From assembly GCA_017744935.1 (NCBI GenBank), contig JAGIAI010000033.1, forward strand, positions 21,790 to 85,789: a DNA stretch of 64,000 nt. The letters run 5' to 3'. Positions 1 to 9,565 of the stretch are shown one piece after another (positions within the stretch are counted from its first letter, which is position 1; each line of letters starts with the position of its first letter). The stretch comes from Variovorax sp. Lineage in GTDB: Bacteria > Pseudomonadota > Gammaproteobacteria > Burkholderiales > Burkholderiaceae_C. The notes under the pieces are model-generated. The model had not been told where the DNA came from and did not search any database. It was given only the letters and a program-made list of their open reading frames with translations. Position numbers and translations under genes: made by a program.

Positions 1-3000
1 CAGATCAAATTCGAAGGGCTCGATCTCGTGCCTTATCTGGGCTACATCCCCGGGGGGCTGCCCGTGTCGCTGCAGGCGGGCAAGCTCGATGCGGACATCC
101 GGATCGATTTCGCGCAGGCTGCGGCACCAGCGCTGAAGATCACAGGCACCGTGGCGGCAAACGGCATCAAGGTCGCCGACGGCCGGGGCAAGGATCTGCT
201 CGGCTTCGAGTCGCTCAAGGTGGCCCTGGCGGATGTGCGGCCCCTCGAGCGGGTGGTGCATCTGAGTGAGGTGGCGCTGGCCGCCCCGCAATTGGTGGTG
301 GCGCGAGACGAAGCCGGCAAGCTGAACCTTCTGGCGACCGATCCCGCGACCGGCGCCAAGGAAAAGGTTGCGACCGTTCCGGCGCCCGAACCCAACGGCG
401 ACGCCGCCGCCAAGACGGCCGAACCCCCGGGTTGGCATCTGCAGGTCGACAAGGTCGCATTGACCGGTGGCCACATCGGATGGCGGGACCAGACCACGAA
501 GCCAGCCGCGGAAATCGACGCGAAGGACCTGGCCGTCGAAGTGAATTCGGTTGCCTGGCCCATCGAAAAGCCGGCGACCTTCAATGGATCGACCACCGTT
601 GCTGGCGCGACCATCAAATTCGAAGGACAAGGGACGGACAAGGAGGCACGAGTGCAGACGGAGGTCGGCGCGTTGCCGCTGTCCATTGCGGCGCCGTACC
701 TCGCGCAGAGCCTGGAGCCGACGTTGGACGGCAAGCTCAGCGGCCAGATCGAAGTGGCATGGACCAAACCCGACTTGAAGCTTAAGGCGCACAGCGTCGT
801 CGCCGAGGATCTGGCGCTCACGCAGGAGAAGACCGCGGTTGCGAGCGTCGGCAAGTTCGAGCTTCGCGACGCCGATGTCGACATGACCAAGCACACGCTG
901 GCGATCGGCTCCTTCGCTGCCACGAACCCGAAAGTGCGGGTGGAGCGTGACAAGGAAAAGCGCTGGATGTTCGAGCGCTGGCTCAAGGTTCCCGCCGGCA
1001 ACGGCAGCGACAGTGCCGCGAAAGAGGCCAAGGTTGCGGCGCCGAAGGACCCGAAGGCATCCGAAGCGCCGTCCCCAGCGGCCAATACCAAGCCGTGGGA
1101 GCTCTCCATTGCCGCGGTTTCGGTCGACAACGGTGCGCTCGCCTATGCCGACAACGCCAGCGATACGCCGGTGGCTTTCGAAATCAGTGCGCTGAAGGTC
1201 AATGCCCAGAAGATCGCGCCGAACACCGCCACCGTTTCGCCGCTCAAGGTCTCGGGCCGTATCGCCGCGGGTCGCGCTGAACCGGGGCGTTTCGAGTATG
1301 ACGGCAACCTTGCGCTCAAGCCGCTCGCTGCCGAAGGCAAGGTGGTAGTCGCGTCCCTGCCAGCGCACGTCTTCAAGGCGTATTACGCCGATGCGCTGAA
1401 CATCGACATCCGGCGCGCCTTCGCGAGCTACCGGGGAACGGTCAAATATGCATCGACGCCCGCGGGCATGAGCGTGCGGCTGGCGGGCGACACCGCCGTA
1501 GACGACTTCCGCGCCAACAGCGTGATCCTCACGCAGACGCAGGGGAGTTCGGGGAATCGGCAACTCCTGAGTTGGAAGACGCTCGGGCTGCGCGGAGTGC
1601 AGGTCAACATGGTGCCGGGCGCACCGCTGAACCTCGATGTTCGCGAAACGACACTGACCGATTTCTTCGCCCGGATCATCATCGACCCGACCGGCAAGCT
1701 GAATCTCTTGTATCTCGTCAAGCAACCGGGGCAACCGGCAACGCCGGATGCATCGGCACCAGCGCCCGAGGTCACGAGCAAGCGCAGCCTGGGTGGGACG
1801 ACCACGACCACCAATGCTGGCCGCCGCGCGGCCCGTTCACGCACCGCGGTGGCCGAGGCGCCTCCGGCGGAGCTCATGGTGGGTGGGGCTGCGCCAGCTG
1901 CGGCGGCCGCTGCTCCAGCGCCTGCCCCCGCGGCGCCGCCCAATCCGATGGCGCCCGTCATCAACTTCGGCCCTATGGCGCTGGTCAACGGCCGGATCGA
2001 TTTCTCCGACATGTTCATCAAGCCGAACTATTCGGCGGATCTCACCGAACTGACCGGGCGGTTGAGCGCCTTTTCCTCGAAGCCGGCTGGCGACAGGCCG
2101 GCGCTGGCCGATCTCGAATTGCGCGGCAAGGCACAGCAGACCGCCTCGCTTGAAATCACCGGCCGTCTCAATCCGCTGGTCAAGCCGCTCGAGCTCGACA
2201 TCACGGCAAAGATGCGCGAGCTCGATCTGCCGCCGCTGTCGCCGTACTCGATTCGTTTTGCCGGCCATGGCATCGAGCGTGGCAAGCTGAGCATGGACGT
2301 CAACTACAAGATCGCGCCAGACGGTTCGCTCACCGCATCCAACCGGCTGATCCTGAATCAGCTCCAGTTCGGCGAGCAAGTGGAGGGTGCACCCGCGAGC
2401 CTGCCTGTGCGGCTCGCCGTGGCCCTCCTGGCGGACCGGAACGGCGTGATCGACGTGGATCTGCCGTTGCGTGGTTCGATCAACGACCCCGAGTTCAGCG
2501 TCGGGCCGCTGATTCTCAAAGCCATCGTGAATCTGATCGCGAAGGCAGCCACCGCACCGTTCGCGCTGCTGACAGGCGGCGGCGGAGGCGGGGAGTCGAG
2601 CGCCATCACTTTCGCGCCCGGCAGCACTGAACTCTCTGACGAAGCCAAGCAGAGCCTTGACAAGGTCGCAAAGGCCATCATCGACCGGCCAGGGCTGCAG
2701 ATGACGGTTGTCGGGACGGCCAGTCTCGAACAGGAGCGCGAGGGCTACCAGCGCCAGCGCGTGCGCCAGCTCGCGCAGGCGGAGAAGCGGCGCGCCGCCG
2801 TGCGCGCCGGCCAGAACGCGGCGGATGTGGATGCGCTCAGCGATTCCGAATATCCCGATCTCCTGGCCGCGGCCTACAAACGCTCGGACGTCACCAAGCC
2901 ACGCAACATGGTGGGCCTTGCCAAGGATCTGCCGCAGCAGGACATGGAGAACCTGCTGGCGGCCAGCATCCCCGTCGACGAGGAGTCGATGCGTCAGCTT

Positions 3001-3144
3001 GCGGTGGCGCGTGGCGCCGCGGTGCGCGACTACCTACTCGAGCAGAAGGTGCCAAGCGAGCGCCTGTTCCTGGGCGCGGTACGCACCAAGGCCGAAGGCG
3101 ACAATTGGAAACCCAGTGCCGAGCTGAAACTCGCGACCCGTTGA
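1..3144 (+). CDS. DUF748 / AsmA-like envelope protein, 5' end outside window
   Basis: The reading frame is open from base 1, so the true start lies upstream. What is visible is over 1040 residues of the repeating, lysine- and acid-rich beta pattern typical of DUF748/AsmA-like proteins, which are thought to be periplasmic, inner-membrane-anchored proteins working in outer-membrane lipid or assembly homeostasis. A low-complexity Ala/Pro linker encoded near 1880-1960 separates two such regions. The last about 180 residues begin with an ITFAPGSTELSDEAK-type stretch that resembles the start of an OmpA-like domain (phrase x-F-x-x-G-S-x-x-L). The product ends in LKLATR. The next gene starts 92 bases later on the same strand. 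The family assignment rests on overall character and the C-terminal module; the precise function is unknown. Confidence 0.8.
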   Translation, partial: QIKFEGLDLVPYLGYIPGGLPVSLQAGKLDADIRIDFAQAAAPALKITGTVAANGIKVADGRGKDLLGFESLKVALADVRPLERVVHLSEVALAAPQLVVARDEAGKLNLLATDPATGAKEKVATVPAPEPNGDAAAKTAEPPGWHLQVDKVALTGGHIGWRDQTTKPAAEIDAKDLAVEVNSVAWPIEKPATFNGSTTVAGATIKFEGQGTDKEARVQTEVGALPLSIAAPYLAQSLEPTLDGKLSGQIEVAWTKPDLKLKAHSVVAEDLALTQEKTAVASVGKFELRDADVDMTKHTLAIGSFAATNPKVRVERDKEKRWMFERWLKVPAGNGSDSAAKEAKVAAPKDPKASEAPSPAANTKPWELSIAAVSVDNGALAYADNASDTPVAFEISALKVNAQKIAPNTATVSPLKVSGRIAAGRAEPGRFEYDGNLALKPLAAEGKVVVASLPAHVFKAYYADALNIDIRRAFASYRGTVKYASTPAGMSVRLAGDTAVDDFRANSVILTQTQGSSGNRQLLSWKTLGLRGVQVNMVPGAPLNLDVRETTLTDFFARIIIDPTGKLNLLYLVKQPGQPATPDASAPAPEVTSKRSLGGTTTTTNAGRRAARSRTAVAEAPPAELMVGGAAPAAAAAAPAPAPAAPPNPMAPVINFGPMALVNGRIDFSDMFIKPNYSADLTELTGRLSAFSSKPAGDRPALADLELRGKAQQTASLEITGRLNPLVKPLELDITAKMRELDLPPLSPYSIRFAGHGIERGKLSMDVNYKIAPDGSLTASNRLILNQLQFGEQVEGAPASLPVRLAVALLADRNGVIDVDLPLRGSINDPEFSVGPLILKAIVNLIAKAATAPFALLTGGGGGGESSAITFAPGSTELSDEAKQSLDKVAKAIIDRPGLQMTVVGTASLEQEREGYQRQRVRQLAQAEKRRAAVRAGQNAADVDALSDSEYPDLLAAAYKRSDVTKPRNMVGLAKDLPQQDMENLLAASIPVDEESMRQLAVARGAAVRDYLLEQKVPSERLFLGAVRTKAEGDNWKPSAELKLATR

Positions 3145-3236
3145 GCCGGGTGGCGACAAGTCGGTGAAAATGCTGGGGTGCGCCGGCAATTGCCGGCGCC
3201 TTCGCTTTTCTTCTACAGATAACGATTCTTCGCGCA

Positions 3237-6041
3237 GTGACTTCAACTTCTTCCAAGCCTCACGACATCCAGTCCCTCGACACGCTGACCGGCGGTGCAT
3301 TCACCGCGCCGACCTCCGGCGAGCGTGCGCAGCGCATCCGTGATTGGCTCGCAGGCAATCCGTCGCCTGAGCAGATGCAGGACGTCTTCAAGGAACTGAG
3401 CGGTCGCGACAAGGGCGCTGCCCGGTTGCTGCGCGAGAAGCTCGACGAACTCAAGCGCGCGAAGGGACAGGAAGCCATCGCCGTCGAATGGACACAGAAG
3501 GCTGAGGCGCTCCTTACACAGCCCAAGCTCAACATCGCTGATGCCCTCGCATGGCAGCGCGACGCGGCAAAGGCCGGTGCGCCCCTGTCGCGCGAACCGC
3601 TTGCCGGCATCAAGACGCGTCTGGCCGAGCGGGTGAAGGGTATCGAGGACCTGCAACACCGCGCCCAGGTGCATCGCGAGGCGGCGGTGCTGCTCGCCCA
3701 GCGATTCGAAGTGCTGTCGACCAAGAGCTGGAGCGACGCACAGGCGGCCGAGGAGGCCCTGCGCACCGACGTCGCGCACTGGCAGCAGCAGGCAGCGGAA
3801 ATCGCGGCCGATGGCAACTGGAACAGCCTCGACGTCAAGTTCGCACCGCAGCTCGAATCGTCCAAGGCGCAGCTTCTGGTCGTTTCCGACGCATTCCATG
3901 GCGCCCTGGCGCAGGCCCAGGCTGCGGCGGCCGATCCCGCCGCGCCGCTGCCGCCAGTGCCGGTATGGGCCGACGAATTGCGCGTAGCGCGCGGCGGTGT
4001 TCCCGAAGCGGCCGCGCCGGCTGTGGCGAAGCCCGCCGGACCCAAGGTGGATCCGGAAAAGCGTGCTGCGGCGCATGGTGCCGTGGAGGCTGCGCTTCTC
4101 AAGCTCGAGCAGGAAACCGCGCAAGGGCATGGCAAGGCGAGCGCGGGTGCGGCGGCAGCACTTCGCGCGGTGCTCAAGGAGCACGGCCGGTTGGTCGACG
4201 CCGCGCTCGAAGCGCGCGTGCACGCCGCCCTCGTCGCTGCGGGTGAACTCGAAGGCTGGCAACGCTGGAGCGCCGACAAGGTTCGCGAAGAACTCGTCGC
4301 CAGGGCCGAGGGCCTGCTCAAGCGCCCCGAAGGTCAGGCGCTCGGCGGCAGGAAGATGCAGGAAACCCTTCGCACCTTGCGCGAGCAGTGGAAGCAGTCT
4401 GATCAGGGCGGGGTGCCGAACCACGCGCTCTGGAAGCGCTTCGACGAGGCCTGCAATGAGGCTCACAAGGTGGTCGAGGCGTGGCTCGAAAAGGTTCGCG
4501 CGGATGCCGCGGAGCACCGTGCGCATCGTGTTGCGTTGATTGAAGAAGTGAAGGCCTGGGTGGCCGAGCACGCGAACGGGTCGGACCTGAAGGCCATCAA
4601 CCGCGCGCTGCATCAGTTCGCCGGTCGTTGGCGCGATGCAGGCCACGTCGGCGAGAAGGTGTTCGCCGAATTGCAGTCGCAGTGGTCCGAGGCTTTCGGT
4701 GCGGCGCGTGCGCCATTCGAAGCGCAACAGAAGGCGAGTGTCGAGCGCCGGCAGGCCATGATCGCCGAGGCAGCCGAGCTCGGCGCGGCGCCCATGCTGC
4801 GCATCGACGCGGTCAAGTCGCTTCAGCAGCGCTGGCAGGCCGAGGCACAGTCGGTTCCGCTCGATCGCCGGCAGGAGCAAAAACTGTGGGACGCGTTCCG
4901 CGCGCCCATCGACGAGGCCTTCAATCGGAAGACCGCCGAGCGGGAGAAAGCGTCCGCGGCGATGAATGCACATGACCGTAGCGTGCTCGACGCGTCGAAG
5001 GCGCTCGAAGCCGCCAGCGCTACTGGCGATGCACAAAAGATCCGCGCGGCCATCGCGCAGCTGGAGTCTGCGATGCGCAGTCAGGCGCCTGTCGAGTCCG
5101 CGCCGGCGGCAGCTACCGATGGCCCGGCTGTCGGTGCGACCGAAGTCGCGGCGCCTGGGCAGGCGGCCGCGGAGTTCAGCGAAAGCGCGGAGCAGTCGCC
5201 CTCGCCGGAAGATGCGGACGCGCAGCCCGCGCCATCTCAGGCAGACGCTCCCACGCTGGCCGCCGATCTGGTGGCGCCAGCGGATGGTGCAGACCCTTCC
5301 GCGCGTAGCGATGCGGAGGCTGCGCCCGTCGCGGCGCCGCCCAAGCCCGCTCCGAAGCCTGTCGTTGCCGTGCGCGGCGATGACCGCCCTGGCAACAAGA
5401 AGAGCGAGCCTGTCCCCGCTGCACGCGGCGGCCGCTTCGGCGATCGTCGCGATGCCCGCGGCGCGCCGGGTGGACGACCGGGCGACCGTGCGCCTCGCGG
5501 TGGCGAGCGCGGTGAACGCGGCGCTCTCGGAGGCGGTCGCTTCGGTGACCGGCCGCCGCGCGAAGATCGCGGGCCGCGTCTGGGTGATGCCGCATTCCGT
5601 GCGCAGCGTGATGCGCTCGAACGCGCAGACTTTGCGCTGCGCAAGCTGGCAGCGCAGGCGCATGGGGAAGCGCTGACGCAGGTTCTCGGTGCGTGGGAGA
5701 AGCGCGATGCGTCCCAACTTCCGAGTGCACAGGAATTGGGTCGCGCAGTGACGCCAGCGGTCCGCAACGCCTGGTCGCAAGCGCTCGTGGCGACGCCTTC
5801 CACGCCCACCGGCGACGCGGCAGAAGCACTGCTGCGCCTCGAAATGGCAGCGGAAGTGCCGACCCCGGCCGAGCAACTCGAAGCACGTCGCGCGCTGCAG
5901 CTCAAGCTGCTGACGCGTCGCGGCGATCCGGCGCCGGCGCAGACCTGGGGGCAGGATGCGGGCAAGGTCCTGGCGGCACCGCACGATGCGGCTTCGGCAC
6001 GGCGACTGCAGAACGCGCTCAAGGCCCTGCTGCGCAAGTGA
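3237..6041 (+). CDS. DUF349 domain-containing protein with RG-rich segment
   Basis: A 934-residue, highly charged, Ala/Glu/Arg-rich, mostly helical soluble protein with repeated segments such as W-x-x-A-x-x-x-x-x-x-L-x-x-R-F (for example ALWKRFDEACNEAH and QKLWDAFRAPIDEAFNRK), the hallmark of tandem DUF349 repeats. No signal peptide is seen. Residues about 610-710 are an Ala/Pro-rich linker. Residues about 712-782 are an Arg/Gly/Asp-rich stretch with several RGG, GGRFGDR and RGGER units, which looks like a disordered RNA-binding region. A helical C-terminal domain follows. The start is GTG; no in-frame ATG lies nearby and no clear Shine-Dalgarno is visible. Function of the family is not established. 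Confidence 0.85.
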   Translation: MTSTSSKPHDIQSLDTLTGGAFTAPTSGERAQRIRDWLAGNPSPEQMQDVFKELSGRDKGAARLLREKLDELKRAKGQEAIAVEWTQKAEALLTQPKLNIADALAWQRDAAKAGAPLSREPLAGIKTRLAERVKGIEDLQHRAQVHREAAVLLAQRFEVLSTKSWSDAQAAEEALRTDVAHWQQQAAEIAADGNWNSLDVKFAPQLESSKAQLLVVSDAFHGALAQAQAAAADPAAPLPPVPVWADELRVARGGVPEAAAPAVAKPAGPKVDPEKRAAAHGAVEAALLKLEQETAQGHGKASAGAAAALRAVLKEHGRLVDAALEARVHAALVAAGELEGWQRWSADKVREELVARAEGLLKRPEGQALGGRKMQETLRTLREQWKQSDQGGVPNHALWKRFDEACNEAHKVVEAWLEKVRADAAEHRAHRVALIEEVKAWVAEHANGSDLKAINRALHQFAGRWRDAGHVGEKVFAELQSQWSEAFGAARAPFEAQQKASVERRQAMIAEAAELGAAPMLRIDAVKSLQQRWQAEAQSVPLDRRQEQKLWDAFRAPIDEAFNRKTAEREKASAAMNAHDRSVLDASKALEAASATGDAQKIRAAIAQLESAMRSQAPVESAPAAATDGPAVGATEVAAPGQAAAEFSESAEQSPSPEDADAQPAPSQADAPTLAADLVAPADGADPSARSDAEAAPVAAPPKPAPKPVVAVRGDDRPGNKKSEPVPAARGGRFGDRRDARGAPGGRPGDRAPRGGERGERGALGGGRFGDRPPREDRGPRLGDAAFRAQRDALERADFALRKLAAQAHGEALTQVLGAWEKRDASQLPSAQELGRAVTPAVRNAWSQALVATPSTPTGDAAEALLRLEMAAEVPTPAEQLEARRALQLKLLTRRGDPAPAQTWGQDAGKVLAAPHDAASARRLQNALKALLRK

Positions 6042-6059
6042 GCGCCTCGCCGGCCCGGA

Positions 6060-6854
6060 CTATCGTTTGCCGGGCGGCGTGAAGAACTCGTCGAACAGCA
6101 AGACGAGTTCTGCGAAGTCGCTGCGCAGCCTCTCTCGATTCACGAAGTAGGCCTCGCAGGCGACCGCGAAGAATTCCCCGGTCGATTGGGCGCCGTAGGC
6201 ATCGAGCCACGGCTCTTCGCCGCCGAAGCGTTCGGCGACGATGGTTTTTTCGCGGAATGTGTCGTAGGCCGGCTGCATGACCGAGAGCCACGCAGCACGC
6301 GCATCTCGCGAATTCGAGCTGCCGCGAAAGCCTCGTGGCAGCGGCGGGCAGCCATCGGCCGCGCCGCCGCGCATGTCGATCTTGTGGGCGAATTCGTGGA
6401 TGACGACGTTGTAGCCCTCGTCGCGCGTGGCGCCGCTGGCGAGTACGTCCTGCCAACTGAGCATCACCGGACCGCGGTCCATAGCCTCGCCGGCCACGAT
6501 CTCCTCGTATTCGTGCACGACGCCTGTCGAATCGACAGTCGTGCGTTGCGCGACCGCTTCGGACGGGTGCACGACCACGCCGACAAAATCGTCGTACCAG
6601 TCGAGCCCGCCCTTGAGGTGCAATACCGGCAGGACGGCCTGGGCGGCGATCGCCAGTGCCACCTCGTCGGAGATGACGAAGCCGTGCGCGCCGTGGAATC
6701 GCTTGTCGCGTAGAAATTCCGCTGCGAGCTCTCGCAGTCGCTCGACATCGGCAGGCGAACGCTCGGCCAGGAAACGGTAGCGGGCCAGCGTGGCCTGCCA
6801 TGCCTCGTCGGGAATGCGAGGCGCCGGGCGCATCCGGCGCAGCCAGGAAAACAT
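6060..6854 (-). CDS. mtfA: MtfA-family zinc-dependent peptidase
   Basis: The 264-residue product begins MFSWLRRM and contains the zinc-protease motif HEFAH followed by KID, and a downstream E-x-F-A-V-x-x-E segment (GEFFAVACEAYF) as in MtfA, the peptidase that in E. coli binds the Mlc repressor and links to glucose PTS control. The MFSWLRR start was chosen because it matches the family N-terminus (F-x-W-x-x-R) and because its ATG overlaps the stop of the upstream lpxH gene by one base (TGATG), which implies translational coupling. It sits convergent to the DUF349 gene, 18 bases apart. No PTS genes are in view, so the regulatory partner here is unknown. Confidence 0.9.
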   Translation of the reverse strand: MFSWLRRMRPAPRIPDEAWQATLARYRFLAERSPADVERLRELAAEFLRDKRFHGAHGFVISDEVALAIAAQAVLPVLHLKGGLDWYDDFVGVVVHPSEAVAQRTTVDSTGVVHEYEEIVAGEAMDRGPVMLSWQDVLASGATRDEGYNVVIHEFAHKIDMRGGAADGCPPLPRGFRGSSNSRDARAAWLSVMQPAYDTFREKTIVAERFGGEEPWLDAYGAQSTGEFFAVACEAYFVNRERLRSDFAELVLLFDEFFTPPGKR

Positions 6855-7615
6855 CAGCGCAGATCGACGCGCTGAGCGCCGGCGGCGGAGATGCAGAGCA
6901 ACTGCGCGCGTGGCGGATGAGCCGCGGCGTCCCAATCGCTCAGCACGATGCGTTCGAGACCGTCGCCCAGATCGTGCTTCCTGGGTTTGTGGGTATGGCC
7001 GTGGATGAGCGTGGTGGCGTGTGCGCGATGCAGCCAGTCGCGCGCGGCATGGGTGTCGACGTCGGCCCAGACCATGCCGGGGCTTTGCTTGCGGTCCTCG
7101 CTCTGCGCGCGGACCGATCGGGCGAGGGCGCGGCGTTCCTCCATCGGTCGGGCGAGCACCGCGGCTTTCCATTCGGGGGTGCGCACCTGGGCCCGGAAGC
7201 GCAGGTACTCGACGTCATCGAGACACAGGAGATCGCCGTGGCTCAGCAGCCAGCGCCTGTCGTGAAGGACGAGCACCGTCGGGTCGTCGATGAGTGTCAT
7301 GCCGCACTGCGCCGCGAAGTCGGGCCCGAGCAGGAAGTCCCGATTGCCGTGCATGAAGAAGATGGGGCGCCGCGCCGTTGCCGTGCGCAGCACTTCGGCG
7401 CATTGCGCCTCGAAGCCCGGAAGTGCGGCCGCATCGTCGCCGATCCAGACTTCGAACAGGTCGCCAAGGATGAAGATCGCGTCGGCCGGCGAGGTTTCGA
7501 GATAGCCGCGCCAGGCCTCGACAGTGGCCTGGTCCGCGGCCTGCAGATGGAGGTCGGAGATGAGATCGACCGTGCGCCAGCTGGCCGGCGCGACGATCTC
7601 TGCAAACGCCTCCAT
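6854..7615 (-). CDS. lpxH: UDP-2,3-diacylglucosamine diphosphatase
   Basis: A 253-residue metallophosphoesterase. The family motifs appear in order: D-L-I-S-D-L-H-L near residue 17, G-D-L-F-E-x-W-x-G-D-D, G-N-R-D-F-L, L-S-H-G-D and H-G-H-T-H-K-P. These are the metal ligands of LpxH, which hydrolyses UDP-2,3-diacylglucosamine to lipid X on the cytoplasmic side of the inner membrane in lipid A synthesis. Length and motif order fit LpxH rather than other calcineurin-like enzymes. It is preceded by ppiB (8-base gap) and followed by mtfA with a one-base overlap, so the three genes are probably cotranscribed. Confidence 0.95.
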   Translation of the reverse strand: MEAFAEIVAPASWRTVDLISDLHLQAADQATVEAWRGYLETSPADAIFILGDLFEVWIGDDAAALPGFEAQCAEVLRTATARRPIFFMHGNRDFLLGPDFAAQCGMTLIDDPTVLVLHDRRWLLSHGDLLCLDDVEYLRFRAQVRTPEWKAAVLARPMEERRALARSVRAQSEDRKQSPGMVWADVDTHAARDWLHRAHATTLIHGHTHKPRKHDLGDGLERIVLSDWDAAAHPPRAQLLCISAAGAQRVDLR

Positions 7616-7623
7616 GCGCGGGG

Positions 7624-8133
7624 TCAGGCCTTGACGACGGCCTTTTCGATCACGACGTCCTCGAGCGGCACGTCGTCATGGAAGCCCTTGCGGCCAGTCT
7701 TCACTGCCTTGATCTTGTCGACGACTTCCTTGCCGTCCACGACCTTGCCGAACACCGCATAGCCCCAGCCTTGGGCCGAGGGCGCGGTGTGGTTCAGGAA
7801 GCTGTTGTCCGCGACGTTGATGAAGAACTGGGCGGTGGCCGAATGCGGAGCGCTGGTGCGCGCCATGGCGACTGTGTAGGTGTCGTTCTTCAAACCGTTG
7901 TTGGCTTCGTTCTGGATTTCGGCGCCGGTCGGCTTCTGCGACATGCCGGGCTCGAAACCGCCACCCTGGACCATGAAGCCGGGAATCACGCGATGGAAGA
8001 CGGTGTTGTCGTAGTGGCCGTTGTTCACGTAGTTGAGGAAGTTCTCGACCGTCTTCGGGGCCTTGGCCTGGTCGAGTTCGAGCGTGATGACGCCCTTGTC
8101 CTTGATGTGAAGTTCGACTTGGGGATTGCTCAT
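7624..8133 (-). CDS. ppiB: Peptidyl-prolyl cis-trans isomerase, cytoplasmic cyclophilin
   Basis: A 169-residue single-domain cyclophilin without a signal peptide. Visible family features are V-F-H-R-V-I-P-G-F-M-V-Q-G-G, the catalytic Arg in FHRV, A-M-A-R-T, Q-F-F-I-N-V and G-Y-A-V-F-G-K-V. It catalyses proline isomerisation during protein folding. A good Shine-Dalgarno (AAAGGAG) precedes the ATG. It lies 15 bases after the periplasmic paralogue ppiA; the two products are clearly related through their whole length, which suggests tandem duplication followed by acquisition or loss of the signal peptide. Confidence 0.95.
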   Translation of the reverse strand: MSNPQVELHIKDKGVITLELDQAKAPKTVENFLNYVNNGHYDNTVFHRVIPGFMVQGGGFEPGMSQKPTGAEIQNEANNGLKNDTYTVAMARTSAPHSATAQFFINVADNSFLNHTAPSAQGWGYAVFGKVVDGKEVVDKIKAVKTGRKGFHDDVPLEDVVIEKAVVKA

Positions 8134-8148
8134 GAAGGCTCCTTTGAA

Positions 8149-8742
8149 TTACTTGGCCACCACGGTGGCGGATTGAATGCTGATGGTTTCGACCGGCACG
8201 TCCTGCATGCCGCCCTTGTTGCCCGTGCGGGCGGCGCGGATTTTGTCGACCACCTCGGTGCCTGAGACCACCTTGCCAAAGACGGTGTAGCCATAGCCGT
8301 CGGGCGAGGGCGCGTTGAGGCTGGCGTTGTCCTTCACGTTGATGAAGAACTGCGAAGTGGCTGAATTCGGATCGGAGGTGCGTGCCATCGCGATCGTGTA
8401 CTTGTCGTTCTTGAGGCCGTTTTTCGCCTCGAGAGGAATGGGCGGGCGCGTGGGCTTCTGCCGGAGTTCGGACGTGAAGCCGCCGCCCTGGATCATGAAG
8501 CCGTCGATGACGCGATGGAAGATCGTGCCGTCGTAGTGCTTGTCATTGACGTACTGGAGGAAGTTCTCGACGGTCTTGGGGGCCTTGTCCGGATAGAGCT
8601 CGATCACAATGTCGCCGGCCGAGGTGCCGAGCTTGACGCGAGGTGCAGCAGTCTGCGCCCAGCCGATGGCGCTGGTGCCAGCCATCGCCAGTGTCGTGGC
8701 TGCGATCAGCGCCGCGCGGCGCGAAAGGATTCGAAGAGTCAC
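8149..8742 (-). CDS. ppiA: Peptidyl-prolyl cis-trans isomerase, exported cyclophilin
   Basis: A 197-residue cyclophilin with an N-terminal export signal. The chosen start is GTG (product MTLRILSRRAALIAATT...), giving a basic n-region with paired Arg, a hydrophobic core and an A-Q-T cleavage area at about residue 30. Extending the frame further upstream yields an Arg-rich shadow and is rejected. The mature part has the cyclophilin core with F-H-R-V-I-D-G-F-M-I-Q-G-G, A-M-A-R-T and Q-F-F-I-N-V. It should assist folding in the periplasm. The SRRAALI run loosely resembles a twin-arginine signal, but Sec export is equally possible. Confidence 0.9.
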   Translation of the reverse strand: MTLRILSRRAALIAATTLAMAGTSAIGWAQTAAPRVKLGTSAGDIVIELYPDKAPKTVENFLQYVNDKHYDGTIFHRVIDGFMIQGGGFTSELRQKPTRPPIPLEAKNGLKNDKYTIAMARTSDPNSATSQFFINVKDNASLNAPSPDGYGYTVFGKVVSGTEVVDKIRAARTGNKGGMQDVPVETISIQSATVVAK

Positions 8743-8792
8743 GGGGGTTCGCTTTCCGAAGATGCGCCGAGGCGCGGGACGACGTGGCCGAC

Positions 8793-9374
8793 TTACTTGC
8801 GCACGGGTTTGCGTGTCGCCTGCGTCGCGGGAGGCAGGTCGCCAGAGGTGGGGGCGCTGAACATCTGGCGGATCAGCGCGAGCTTGGGCGGCACGGTCGC
8901 GTTGCTGGCCTCCAGCTGCTTGGCGCGGCTGTACGACTCGGCGGCAAGCCGTACGTACACGTCTCCGAGGTTTTCGTGTGCCGTGGCGTAGTCGGGGTTG
9001 AGCTTGACCGCCATCTCGAGTGCGGCGCGGGCCTTGTCGAACTGGTTCTGTCCTGCGTAGAGGGCGGCAAGGTTGTTGTAGGGCTCGGGCAGCTCTGGGT
9101 AGTCCTGGGTGAGCTGCGTGAATGCGGTGATGGCTTCGGCTTGCTTGCCTTGCTCGGTGAGGATCACGGCGCGCAGAAAGCGCATCTGCGGATCGCGCGG
9201 CTTGCCGCTGATGTACGCGTCGGCCTTCATCAGTGCTTCGTCCGTCTTGCCTTGGCGCAGTAGCGCGTTGACGTCTCCGTAGTCGTCCGCATGCGCGGCG
9301 CCCATCGCCAGGGCCAGCACGAGGGCAGGGAAAACGCGGAGGAGGGACGCGGGGAAGAAAGCGGCAAGCTGCAT
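8793..9374 (-). CDS. Exported TPR-repeat protein
   Basis: The 193-residue product starts MQLAAFFPASLLRVF and has a typical signal peptide ending A-H-A-D-D near residue 29. The mature region contains at least three tetratricopeptide units, recognisable from the spacing of A-x-x-x-F/Y and P-x-x-x-x-A/P in segments such as GKQAEAITAFTQL, LPEPYNNLAALYAG, FDKARAALEMAVKLNP and ATAHENLGDVYVRLA. TPRs mediate protein contacts, probably in the periplasm. It is first in the minus-strand block TPR-ppiA-ppiB-lpxH-mtfA and divergent from cysS. A longer frame upstream is possible but would lose the signal peptide. Confidence 0.85.
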   Translation of the reverse strand: MQLAAFFPASLLRVFPALVLALAMGAAHADDYGDVNALLRQGKTDEALMKADAYISGKPRDPQMRFLRAVILTEQGKQAEAITAFTQLTQDYPELPEPYNNLAALYAGQNQFDKARAALEMAVKLNPDYATAHENLGDVYVRLAAESYSRAKQLEASNATVPPKLALIRQMFSAPTSGDLPPATQATRKPVRK

Positions 9375-9565
9375 GGAGCCTCGAGATTTGGGAGGGACAC
9401 AAGCCGCGTAAACACGCGGAAATATCCGTCGGTGGCCGTTTATACTGCGGGGCATTGTAGCCGAGGGGTCATGCCGAACCGCTCGTCTGCTCAGCACTTC
9501 CACCCCTGAAAATCAGCTGTCCTTCGCCCGTTTTTGCACGAGCGCGAACTGACGCTCCTAACCTC

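Noticed and set aside
3243..5984. 913-residue minus-strand frame opposite the DUF349 gene
   Set aside because: Arg/Leu/Cys-rich product with no domain and a sense gene with coherent family repeats; a GC-bias shadow.
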